Below are positions 1 to 24,782 of a DNA stretch of 60,000 nt, in pieces (the first letter of the stretch is position 1; each line of letters starts with the position of its first letter). The stretch spans positions 48,565,885-48,625,884 of the forward strand of contig CAIIXF020000001.1 in NCBI GenBank assembly GCA_903813345.2, given 5' to 3'. The stretch comes from Owenia fusiformis (taxonomy: Eukaryota > Annelida > Polychaeta > Sabellida > Oweniidae). Both the position numbers and the translations under genes were made by a program. Under the pieces are notes generated by a model. That model worked only from the letters and a program-made list of their open reading frames with translations, made no database searches and had not been told where the DNA came from.

Positions 1-1052
1 ATTTGAGGTTCCACTGCACTTTTGCAAGTGCGAGTTTTAGATAAAATACTAATTATTTTCAACTTGAACTGAGAACGAGTCATTTTATTCCTCTTGGAGA
101 TTCAATAACGATTTTCACTCGCAGCATTTTTTCAATACTCTTGTGCTTTATTGGAAATGGTGAAATGATTCAGAGCTGCGACCTTGTCCAACATTATTCC
201 AGTTGTTGAACCAGTGGAAAACGAAATCTTTTGAATAATTTTTAAGATTTTCCTTAAATCTTTGAATTAGGATTTTCATGTCTAAACAATTTTTTTAACG
301 ATTATGGAATGCGTATGAAAACAAATTAAATAGGTACATCCGATTTGCGAAATACTTAAAGTGTTTACTGCTAAATTAAATCCAAATGTATGATCTTATA
401 AGTTATTAATTTCAATAGGATGTTCTTTCGATTGCTTAAGGTGGATTTCAAAAATGACCGTTAATCTCGAATCACGACGTTTCAGTTGTCACAATGTCAT
501 CACCATTTTCAAAGATCGTCGCTGCTGGGGAGTTTCTGCTCCTATCTGCATGGTTCCGTGCATCAAGTTCCAGATCAAGAAGTCGGACAATTTATCATAA
601 ATATGAAAAACACAATGTTATTAACATATCCCGAAGATAGATGGGAATATCTCATTTTAATTAACACCAAAAGTTAACCGAACGGGATAATATATTGATC
701 TAAATCCTAGAATAATTTTGACGATTGGTTTTGGGTTTTCATGGGCTTGAAAGATAATATACGTTGTCGTCTCTGCGTGAAGTTGTTATTGGAATATCAT
801 AAATGCATCATAGAGTTTAATCGCCCTGAAAATTAATTTAGAGAATGACAGCATCAATATAGACTATATACTGTGGTCCAACACGAACCTCATCTGTGAA
901 TCCACAATGCTTCAGTTGCCAATGTTTCACTATACTAAATATCAATACTTAGACTGTGGTTAATGTACAGGGTGTTTCATAAATAGTTATGCCCTCGTAT
1001 ACCTGAAACGAAAGTGTTTACACGTCATCGTAAATATGAATCGAATGTATAC
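1..1052. other. intergenic, no gene recognised
   Basis: AT-rich sequence. The only sizeable open frame (486-677, 63 codons) has no recognisable domain, no splice context and biased low-complexity composition. I see no RNA gene, repeat array or promoter here. Confidence 0.5.
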
Positions 1053-1245
1053 GCAGGCCCGTAGCCAAGGGGGGGGGGGTTCGATGGGTTCGAGCGACCC
1101 CCCCCCCCCCGGTCAAAAATTCTTTAAAAATCATGCAGTTTTTCATCATTCTGAACACTTTTTAAGTGATTTTGGCCATTTTTGAACCTCGTCAAAAGTG
1201 AACATCCCCTGGAATTTTTCAAAAAGTGAATCCCCCTTGGCAAAT
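1053..1245. repeat. inverted-repeat dispersed element with G/C homopolymer hairpin (family R1)
   Basis: The copy opens with GCAGGCCCGTAGCC at 1053-1066. A run of 11 G (1069-1079), a short spacer and a run of 13 C (1098-1110) follow, which can form a hairpin. A body around 1110-1180 reads TCAAAAATC...GCAGTTTTTCATCATTCTGA, and the copy ends near CCCTTGGCAAATC. The same body recurs near 54.25 kb and 57.05 kb. The copy at 54.3 kb ends in GGCTACGGGCCTGC, the exact reverse complement of this start, so the family appears to have 14-bp terminal inverted repeats. This copy lacks its right end. Confidence 0.6.
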
Positions 1246-1300
1246 CATACGACTTTGGAAATCGAAGATGTACCAACTGACTCCCAACTGACTTTTCGTC

Positions 1301-1343
1301 AGATTTTCAGATTCAGATTCAGATTTCCGATTTCCGATTCGGG
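1301..1343. repeat. short degenerate simple repeat (AGATTC / GATTTCC)
   Basis: A few imperfect copies of a 6-7 bp motif in a row (agattc agattc agattt ccgattt ccgattc). It accounts for the Ser/Glu-rich and Phe/Arg-rich spurious frames on the two strands. Confidence 0.5.
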
Positions 1344-3370
1344 TTTTCTTGTAATTATTCGTCTTAATTTGTATAAGAATGTAAATAAAAAGAAGCTTGA
1401 AAGAACATTGAAAGGGAAAATCCATAAGCAATCCAATAGTGGGAAATTGGTTCCTATTGTCCAATTTGGCGTTATGTGTTTTTACATGCAATGTGATTTT
1501 CAAATACAGCCAATGGACTGGAAACTATTGGAGATGAAACTATTGATTCACCAGAATTTGTATGTCTTGGATTGGTGACCACTAATAAGCTAATATTTCA
1601 TGTTCAGCAAATAAACTTTCCAAATAGTGTACATAAATTAAAAATATTATTACATACCTCATATGTATTATAGATGCTCATTGGCTTATTCATTTGAAAA
1701 AGATAATTACTGCTACATGGTTTTATCTCTTGAGATAAAACTTTTTAACATTCAATGTCATGATTCAAATTGGAGATAAAACCTTTTTACATTTAATTAC
1801 AAAGTATATAGTGTGAGACAGACAAAATGCTACCCACCCACATAATGTAGAACCTTTTAATAGTGGAGGGACGATATAACAAGTAAAACAGTGAACACCA
1901 TCTAGTATGTTGTGTACTCAGATTAGGTACTTCCAGTGATTTTATGGCCTTTTAAAAGCAACCCTTCTGGGTTTGATCAACTCACAATTTGAATTCATTG
2001 ATAGAATGAAATGATGTTCCCTGATAGGAAAGGAAGTATGCCCCTAGAGGTAATAGTTAACAGCTGGTTCTTTTCATAGAAAATGAGTGTTTGGCCAATA
2101 TTTTTGTCAAATTACAAGTCAAAATACGAAAGGAACATTTTATGGATTGGGAGAAACCAATTTAGACCAAGGTTTTTGGGATGGCCCAAGTTCCACTAAA
2201 CCGGCTTTTAATCTGCAAGGGCCCAATTCAATATTAACAGTCATTAGCTAGATTATTTTGTCAGATCCCATATTGTTCATAACCTATGCAATGATTAATA
2301 ATCAAATAGAAGGCACAAAGGGGTTTAATCATGCAAAGTGGAAGGGGCAGTTGTCAGTTCTTAATGTACTTATAAATATCTGTTTCGATAATTCACCTCT
2401 GTTCAATTTCATCAGTGACAATTCATTCGATCGTTAAGGTACTTTTGTACACATTTCACCAAAAATTGAAAAATGGGGAAATTGTTATTTCATTGAAATA
2501 TTTTAATTTTGAACTATGTATTGAATTATATGTAAATTTCAACAAAAATGTGAAAATATTAACCATTTAATTTTATTTCAGTTACGTAAAAAGGTTCATC
2601 ATGAATATGTGCCTTTCAAGTTGACTATTTTACAGTATACACCTACTATTAGAGGAGTGAACAATAAGTACAAAGTTTATGGCAATTTATTTTTTAATAT
2701 AAAACATGATTTTTGATAGATTTCATACATGATTCTTTCATCTACAATTTCAATGTTATGTACAGAATGAATATAAAAATATCGAAGTCGACTTTGTATA
2801 AATCTAGTGTTTTATGTCGAGCAGAAAGTATACAAAGCAATTACTGTCCTATAAGAAATCAAGCTTTACAGATAGAGTGAGGCACAATACAGTAAAACCT
2901 GTATATCCTAATATCTGTCTTGTATATCTCAAAAACATTTTTCAGTCCAACTTTTCTCCAACTTCTATACTATCAACCTTGACATTAAACATCTTTTGAA
3001 CTGTCTTAGTGACAAACGAATTAGACAAGTTTTACTGTATTAAAAACCTCACCAAAGATATGTAGTTTCGTAGGAAATAATCACTCTCATCACAACCTTA
3101 ATATGGAACAACTTTACCAAACACTATAATCTTAGTAGATTACCAAGGTAATGGATTCAAATTCTATTGATTTCACATCAATAGATATAAATGACAACAA
3201 CAATCTTCTAAAAGCCAGTTGCTTCTATTAGCATTAATAAATGAGGTTTTCCTGTTTAGCTTTGAAATTTTATTCTCATTTTAATCAAATTTCAGGAGGT
3301 CTGCATGTTTAACAGTTAAGATTTAACGTTTAATCTATTTGACTACATTTTGAACTGCTTTTCAATTATT
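1344..3370. other. intergenic, no gene recognised
   Basis: AT-rich non-coding sequence. Frames of up to 61 codons (2814-2999) lack any recognisable motif. A 9-bp perfect stem with a 2-bp loop lies at 1721-1740 (TTTTATCTC TT GAGATAAAA) and may be incidental. Confidence 0.45.
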
Positions 3371-6300
3371 AGGAGGCCCTTCAAGGGGCCTCCTATCATT
3401 TTTGTAGTTATTCTTCTTTCTTTATTTATTTATTTATTATTCTTTTTAGCATTTTTTCTCCAACTTTCAGCTAGCTTTGACTTATCTCATATATAGTCCT
3501 ATTAGGGACCTGGGCTGGACTTGTCGGGAAATTAGTTCATATCTAGGTCAAGGTCAAAGGTCAAAATCTAGGTCAAATCTAAGTTTTTTTCAAGTTTCTC
3601 AAATCCTGACACTACACTTCAATATTTTTTGCTGAATTTTTGCATACAGATAGATATTAGTATTCTATTAGTATAAGCCCTTTGCCGTCTAGGGAAATTT
3701 TGCCTAGATTTTGAGATATTGAAGGTCAAAAAAAGGTCAAAAAAGGTCTTTTTTCAACTTGCTTCAAATTGACCAATTTTTTTTTAAAACTCATCTACAA
3801 GTTCTCAGAATTCCAAATCTGACCTTACTTTTGACCTTTGACCTTTTGTTGACCTTCAGTGACCTCCGAAAGGTCAAAAAAGTTGATTTTTTCAAATCAA
3901 TTTTCTGGATTCAAATTTAGGTGCATTTAATCACAAAAAATCCCAAGAGATCCAAAAAAGTAAAATTTGCAAGGTCAAAGGTCAAGATCATCAAACGAAA
4001 TCACAAACTGTGTTTTTTAAGTTTCTCAAAATTGGAGACTACAAATCAATTTTTTTTACTGAAAGTCAGAATATATATTCCTCTAAAGGTTCTACACATA
4101 TTAGCAATTGGCTATTTATTAAAATTTTGCTCCAGTTTTGAGATATTAGAACTCAAAAACTGAAAAAAGGTCAAATTTCGAACTTTTTCAAGGTCAAATT
4201 TCAACTTGCTCTAAATTGACCAAACTTTTTTTTAAAAAGCATCTACAAGATCTCAGGAACTCAACTCCGACCTTAGTTTTGACCTATGACCTTTAGTTGA
4301 CCTTCAGTGACCTTCGAAAGGTCAAAAAGTTGATTTTTCAAATTGATTTTCTGGATTCAAATTTAGGTTAATTCAATCAGAAAAGATATACTGAGTTCTA
4401 AAAAAGTAAAATTTTCAAGGTCAAAGTTCAAGGTCATCAAACAAGATCACAAACTGTGTTTTCTAAGTTTCTCAAAGTTTGTGACCACAAATCAATATTT
4501 TTCCATGAAAGACTGAATATATATTTATCTAAAGGTTCTACACATATTAGCAATTGATTATGTATTAAAATTTTGCACCAGTTTTGAGATATCAGAGCTC
4601 AAAAACTGAAAAAGGTCGAATTTCGAAAATGTTCAAGGTCAAATTTTAACTTGATCTAAATTGACCAAACTTTTTTTTAAACTCATATACAAATTCTCAG
4701 GATTCCAAATCTTACCTTACTTTTGACCTTTGACCTTTTGTTGACCTTCAGTGACCTCCGAAAGGTCAAAAAAGTTGATTTTTCAAATCAATTTTCTGGA
4801 TTCAAATTTAGGTGCATTAAATCACAAAAGACCCCAAGAGATCCAAAATGTAAAATTTGCAAGGTCAAATGTCAAGGTCATTAAATTAAATCACAAACTG
4901 TGTTTTCCAAGTTTCTCAAAATTGGTGACTACAAATCAATATTTTTTGATGAAAGTCTGAATATATATTCCTCTAAAGGTTCTACACATATAAGCAATTG
5001 ATTATCTTTTAAAATTTTGCACCAGTTTTAAGATATTAGAGCTCAAAAACTGAAAAAGGTCAAATTTCGAAAATTTTCAAGGTCAAATTTCAACTTGATC
5101 TAAATTGACCAAACTTTTTTTTAAAACTCATCTACAAGTTCTCAGGATTCCAAATCTTACCTTACTTTTGACCCTTGACCTTTTGTTGACCTTCAGTGAC
5201 CTCCGAAAGGTCAAAAAAGTTGATTTTTCAAATCGATTTTCTGGATTCAAATTTAAGTGCATCACAAAAGACCCGAAGAGGTCCAAAAAAGTAAATTTTG
5301 CAAGGTCAAGGGTCAAGGTCATTGAATTAAATCACAAACTGTGTTTTCCAAGTTTCTCAAAATTGGTTACTACAAATCAATATAGTTTAATGAAAGTCTA
5401 AATATATATTCCTCCACTTTTTCTCCACATATAAGCATTTGATTATCTTTTAAAATTTTGCACCAGTTTTGAGATATAAGAGCTCAAAAACTGAAAAAGG
5501 TCAAAATTTCGAAAATTTTCAAGGTCAAATTTCAACTTGATCTAAATTGACCAAACTTTTTTTAAAACTCATCTACAAGTTCTTAGGATTCCAAATCTTA
5601 CCTTACTTTTGACCTTTTGTTGACCTTTAGTTGACCTTTAGTGACCTCCGAAAGGTCAAAAAGTTGATTTTTCAAATCGATTTTCTGGATTCAAATTCAG
5701 GTGTATTTAATCACAAAAGAGGTCCAAAAAGTAAAATTTGCAAGGTCAAAGGTCAAGGTCATCAAACTAAATCACAAACTGTGTTTTTTAAGTTTCTCAA
5801 AATTGGAGACTACAAATCAATATTTTTTCATGAAAGTCAGGATATATATTCCTCTATAGGTTCTACACATATTAGCGATTGACTATTTATTAAAATTGTG
5901 TACCAGTTTTGAGATATTGGAACTCAGAAACTGAAAAAAGGTCAAATTTCGAAACTTTTCAAGACTAAATTTCAACTTGCTTCAAATTGACCAATTATTT
6001 TTTAAAACTCATCTACAAGTTCTCAGGATTCCAAATCTAACCTTACTTTTGACCTTTGGTTGACCTTCAGTGACCTCCGAAAGGTCAAAAAAGTAGATTT
6101 TTCAAATCGATTTTCTGGATTCAAATTTAGATATATTTATTCACAAAAGACCTTCTGAGGTCTAAAAAAGTAAAATTTGCAAGGTCAAAGGTCAAAATCA
6201 TCAAACGAAATCACAAACTGTGTTTTCTAAGTTTCTCAAAATTGGAGACTACAAATCAATATTTTGAAATGAAAGTCAGAATATATATTCCTCTACTAAA

Positions 6301-6602
6301 GGTTCTACATATATTAGCAATTGATTATCTATTAAAATTTGGCTCCAGTTTTGAGATATTATAGCTCAAAAACTGAAAAAAGGTCAAATTTCGGAATTTT
6401 TCAAGGTCAAATTTCAACTTGCATTAATTCGACCAAACCTTTTTTACAAATCATCTACAAGTTGTCTGGAGTTCATATATGACCTTGTATTAGAGATCTG
6501 ACCTTTGGCTGGCCTTTGAATGTTCAGAAACGAATATAGGGCCTCCGTAAGATTGCTTGCAATCTTAGATCGTTCGATCTCTAGTTTTTACAGCTAGAGA
6601 TC
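3371..6602. repeat. tandem array of ~445-bp units rich in AGGTCA half-sites, flanked by hairpins
   Basis: A diagnostic segment (GACCTTCAGTGACCTCCGAA and variants) recurs at 3851, 4299, 4743, 5188, 5633 and 6062, giving spacings of 448, 444, 445, 445 and 429 bp: about six diverged units. Each unit carries clusters of AGGTCA on both strands, including perfect DR1 pairs (AGGTCA A AGGTCA); 5743-5761 has three half-sites in a row. The left border holds a perfect 9-bp stem (3371-3379 / 3386-3394). The right border holds two adjacent stems with TT loops (6549-6566 and 6567-6580) and a longer alternative stem (6576-6584 / 6594-6602). Short frames inside are shadows of the repeat. This looks like a non-autonomous mobile element with a satellite-like core, but the class is an inference. 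Confidence 0.75.
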
Positions 6603-7315
6603 TGGAAACTATATTTAGTTACACGTATTTGAACATTGCCAATAATACAGAAGTGATGAAAGCCCTTGGAGTAAAAAATGTCAAGTCACAAATGTTTTCA
6701 ACAGAATTAAAAGTTATAGAATAGTATAGTTGATAAAATACTGCCACATATGAACAATGTCCAACAGGGGCGTACTGACATTTTCATTCAATTTCATGCA
6801 AATCAATTGTTAATCTGCTTTTAAAAATCAAAATCTGTTTACTTCTATGTACAAGTATTAAAATAAATTGTTAAGTAAAAACATTCATTTGAGTGAATAT
6901 AGATATGTACATGTATGTTAAATGCACCCATTTTAAAGAGGATTATTTCTGGTTAAAAATGTTACCTACATTTTTAAAAGCAAAAGACCATGGCTGGCCT
7001 ACATTGGTCCAGAATGCCTAAGATAAAAGATATAAAAATGCTGAATCAAAAATGTACATCATTATATATATTCTAAATACATTTTCTCTGGAATGTGAAA
7101 ATGGCTCCATATCAAAATTCTTGATTTCTCAAAGTTCTTGAAACCAGGTTAAATATACATGTATCTTCCTATACTGCCATACATGTGCAGCGTTGCCTAA
7201 ATCAACACATCATATTGCAAAATATAGCTGATTATATACAATTGTCATCATAATCAGGTGATGATTGAGGAATGTTCTGAGCTTCAACTATATTCTCATA
7301 TCACTGTACATTTAA
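6603..7315. other. intergenic, downstream of Nrx-IV
   Basis: AT-rich sequence with no recognisable gene between the AGGTCA array and the probable 3' end of the minus-strand Nrx-IV transcript. Confidence 0.4.
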
Positions 7316-7321
7316 TTTATT
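7316..7321 (-). terminator. candidate poly(A) signal of Nrx-IV
   Basis: TTTATT on the plus strand reads AATAAA on the minus strand, about 130 bases past the Nrx-IV stop codon at 7451. It is the nearest clear signal in the right orientation. Assignment rests on position only. Confidence 0.35.
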
Positions 7322-7450
7322 TAAATATGGTACAATATCTACACATATTTTCCCCTATCACTAATAAAGTCCACTTAATGTTCAAAGGAATGTCAGATAT
7401 AATACAATGAAATGGGAAAACTGGGGCTAAGATTCCTGCTAAATAATACT

Positions 7451-20636
<13,186 letters not shown>

Positions 20637-21454
20637 CTTCAAGCGGGCTCGTTACTCTTCGACATATCACGTGACTATTTACAATGAATTGATTGGCTTT
20701 TACCTGTTATCTACCTGAGCGCACATGCGACACCTATCGCCAAGGTGATCAACTATGTATTATTATTCTCCCCGTACACTGTTGCCATCTATTTACCAAG
20801 TCAATTTTATTTTGCAATTTTTAAGTCGTTGCCTGAATTAGATTCCCTCGCATAATATAAAGTCGTTTTCTTCCTTAAAATATTTAGTCCAGGATTTAAA
20901 ATAGTTTAAAAATAATTTTGTTGTAGTGTGCTACTACGTTTCTTAAAAAATGTTGTGCCTCTAGTGCCTGCTGAATGTTTATGCAATAATGATCACTCTC
21001 TCCTTTTAGTGGACCCAGACAATGTCAAGTCAAGCGTTTTTCTATCTTCTTACTAAATCTTAACGATTGTTATTTGTAATAGACTACCTCTTTAAATATG
21101 AGTTAGACAAAAACAAGTTGACTCTGAAATTGTTGATTACTAGCATTCCATTGATTCGCGTTCCATTGATTTCAATTGGTTTTGCGATACCTGCCATCTT
21201 TGAAAGTGCATTTAAGCTTATAAGTTCAGTTCTAGAAAAGGTTTTACCTTGATTTAATTTTTTTGAAAGATAATAGATTATTCTTTTATGAAATATAGCA
21301 TCTTTGGCTCCAAAAGTTTAGAAAGAAAATTAACAATTTATCACAAAATGTTGACCTTTATTTGAAAGACCAATACTTTTCTGAAGAGGTAATCGATCCA
21401 GGTTTACAACAATACCAGGATTATTAATATCAGACAAGTAATAAAAATCGCAGA

Positions 21455-21472
21455 GGGGGGGGGGGGGGGGGG
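21455..21472. repeat. poly-G tract (18 G)
   Basis: An uninterrupted run of 18 G in AT-rich surroundings. It is a potential quadruplex-forming and assembly-error-prone site. Confidence 0.9.
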
Positions 21473-24400
21473 TTACAGATTACCCTCGACGATAAAAAAG
21501 GTTCTAGACATAAGGGTTAAATGTAGGATTATACATTTGGGAGTTTGGTCAAACGAGCCAGTCATGTTAAAGGGGAGGCCCGATTAGTGCTCTGATGTGC
21601 AAAAGTTGATAAATGCCTCGCCTAGCCTCATATCCTTGGTTCGCCTCTGTAACATAATATACGCTTGGTTATATACGTTTCAATTAATTTCTTCCTAGAT
21701 AGAAAGATGTCGTAGATGAGCTCTGTGTGAGATGGAGCAAAGATCTCGTTCAGTGTCAGTCAGGAAATCTGAAAATATATCATTTACTATACATTTTAAT
21801 ATGTCTTAAATGGGCTGAGTGATTTTTTTGCTTGTCGGTTAAAAAAACAAATAGATAAACAAATTAGAAAAATAATTGATCTTGAACTACTCAGCCATGG
21901 TCGATTCTATTTATAAATCACGGGGTTCAGAAATCCATCCAGGATCAAGGTAAATAGAGGTTTAGTTTATGATGATAATATGGAAAGCGCGAATGGCGGA
22001 TTTGATGTAATTCAACATTTAGGAAATATAATTTAGATTATAGATTAATGGATACCCAAAAGGTTAAATGTGTTTTTGTCAAAAGCGACAATTAACAAAA
22101 AATTGTTGCGGTAGTATAATATAAATATTTTTCAATAATTATGACCTAAGCCAGCTTCCAGCACCAAGGGATTTGCTTTTCTCAGGTTTTCAGGGGCATT
22201 GTCCTGAAACTGTTAATTTTGCCGAATAGTTCGGTATTTGCCGAAAGCTTAAGAGACTGTTGAAAATGAAATATTTTTGCCGAATTAAAAATAATTGACC
22301 AAAAAGGGCAATTTTGACCAGGTTATAAGCTTGCAAACCTTGGGATAAAATCTTGAGTGAAAAATGCAGAATGTTTTTGGGAATGCTTTTTATTAATGCA
22401 AAAATGTCTAAGGGTTGTTGATAATCCCGGAATTATCCTTATAACTGAAGCATATTAGTAATAATATAGACTTGTAGGCACTTGTAGGCAAGTTATTTGA
22501 TCAGTATCGTTACATATTCTGCGTAAAGAATTTTACCAAAACTGGGTTTGTCGAAAACGTTATTATTAGTTTTGCCAAAAACTTTAAAATAATTTATTGT
22601 AGAAAATTAAAATGAAATCACCAAAATTTATATTCTACTCGGAAAGTTGCTATTTTTCTACCTTCAGATATTGAAATTCTGACAGGGCTCTTATATATAA
22701 ATAATAGAATTAAATGGATATAATGTCCTAAACATTAACAAGATTTATGACAAATATTAATTATCGTATAAAATCATTGAAGGTGTTGGTTTTATAAGAA
22801 GCGGGCACGAGATCATATTACTCCCATAATTTTATCCCCTATCCATGTTTTTCTAACCGTTATTACCAAGTCAACTAGAAAATTGTTAGATGAATTTATA
22901 GGGAAAATTAATGCGACTTCTAGGCGAGTTTTCAAAGGAAAGCGGATACAAGATAGAACATTGGTTTTATTTGCATTAGTACTAGAACAAAGGACCTGTC
23001 ATATTCATTTGTTTTTATTGCTGATATAACGTCGTTTCTCCACTGTCAGTCAACCCAACTGTGGTCTGGAAGAATCTATTAGTTACCAAACCAGTTCTTT
23101 GCCATCCCCTGCTTTTGTTTAGTTTGGTTGAAATCGGTATTATGTGATATATCTTGCTAATGCAATTCTACTCGGTGGTTGAGATACCTTTTTATGCGAC
23201 TTTTATTGCATTTTATAATTTGTGATGACGTTAGTCGGCGTGTGTATTACATCGAATCCAGCGGTGAAATTAGGCTATCAATTTTGTTTGACATCTTTCA
23301 TATTTGCCATTTTGGATTCAGTTCTGTGAAGAGGAAACGGGAATGTATGAGGAAACAAATGTAAGAGCTACATATTACAATGCATTATAATGACAAACAT
23401 TATCTCTAATTCGGTTAAAAGAGGAATCTCCAATCGAGGGAGGATGTGTACATTTGCAGACAAAATGAATAACTGATCGTGGCATCAAGATCAAAAGCAG
23501 ATCTTTCAGATTTTCTGTAAAATAGTTATAAACAAAGAACTGTGAGAGCTAAACAATTTCAAGCAACTATTTAAGAAACTAACATATTCCCTAGAATACT
23601 ACCTTAAACATATATCTTAATTAATGGTATCATGGTTAATTTTCTTGTCATTATTATAGACATCTTTAGACGACTTGTTTGTTTTAGATTTTCACAGAAA
23701 CGTCTCATTTCGTAGTAGTTAAAAAGTCTATAGATATGAGACATAGTCTAGCCCCTAAGTCTGATTCCCCTAATTCCAAATCCGCTTTAATTAGGTAGTT
23801 TTTTCTACATAGCCTCTAATCAGATGATCTAATTAGGATGACACTACCTGTTAAGCTCATTACGTAAGCTACGGATGATTTGATGCAATGATCTAGCATG
23901 GCCATCTGGTCCCAACATACAGGTGGTCAATAAATTTTCCGGATAATTTTGTCACCTATTTTCGAGAAAACAGGAATTCCATACGTCAAGGCGCGTGGCA
24001 ATGTCCTGAACTAAACTAACACGTCAATTTTTCTTACGAAGGGAAGTGAAGGGGGTCGAAGTGATGTTTTATATGACTTAGGAGAAATATTTGAAACCTT
24101 GAAATGGCCCTAAAATGTGATATTTAATGGAGTTGATTGCAAACAATAAACTAAATAAAGCATCTAAATCAAACATAACATAGATCTCTTATCAAACGTA
24201 TTATTGTCATTGTAGTGTATGACACTATAATATATTTGAAATAAATAATAATATAAATAAGACATAATTGACATCAAGTCAATGAAAGATGTATATATAT
24301 TCCTTTAAAAAGAAAAGCAAACGAACGATGTCTCAGTTATAATGAATTTATTTTCACCGTTTAACCTCTCTTGTTTTACTGCAATACATTTTCTTCAAAA

Positions 24401-24735
24401 TCGTCGATTACATGGTCACCATGTCACATGCTTTATGCTCAACTCCAAGGACAACAGTTGGCCTTACATGTACCTGGCACAAAATATCATTCCAATATCT
24501 GGCAATTCTAGACATTCTTGACCTGGGAAAAATTGAAGACCTAGCTTTTTGGACCTTATGATAGATACAAGTAATTAATTAAGGTCATATATGACTTTTG
24601 AGGCCGTTATGTATATGGCAAGTTACATGTACCTGGTTTGAACAGATGGAATACCAATGAGTTGATTTCTGACCCTTAAGGTGACTTTGACATTTGATTT
24701 TAAGAGTTTGCGACAAATAGCACTTTCCCGAAGCC

Positions 24736-24782
24736 GGGGGGGGGGGGGGGGGTGTTTAAAGGGTGCGAACGCCCCCCCCCCC
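24736..24782. repeat. G17...C11 homopolymer hairpin, probable R1-type element core
   Basis: Seventeen G, a 19-bp spacer (TGTTTAAAGGGTGCGAACG) and eleven C. The arrangement matches the core of the element at 1053-1245, but the terminal GCAGGCCCGTAGCC is not visible here, so family membership is tentative. Confidence 0.5.

Noticed and set aside
1198-1578. 126-codon plus-strand frame
   Set aside because: It begins in the R1 element, runs through a simple repeat and has no recognisable protein similarity.
3921-5882. Several 64-98 codon frames in the AGGTCA array
   Set aside because: They repeat with the ~445-bp unit and have no consistent protein; they are shadows of the repeat.
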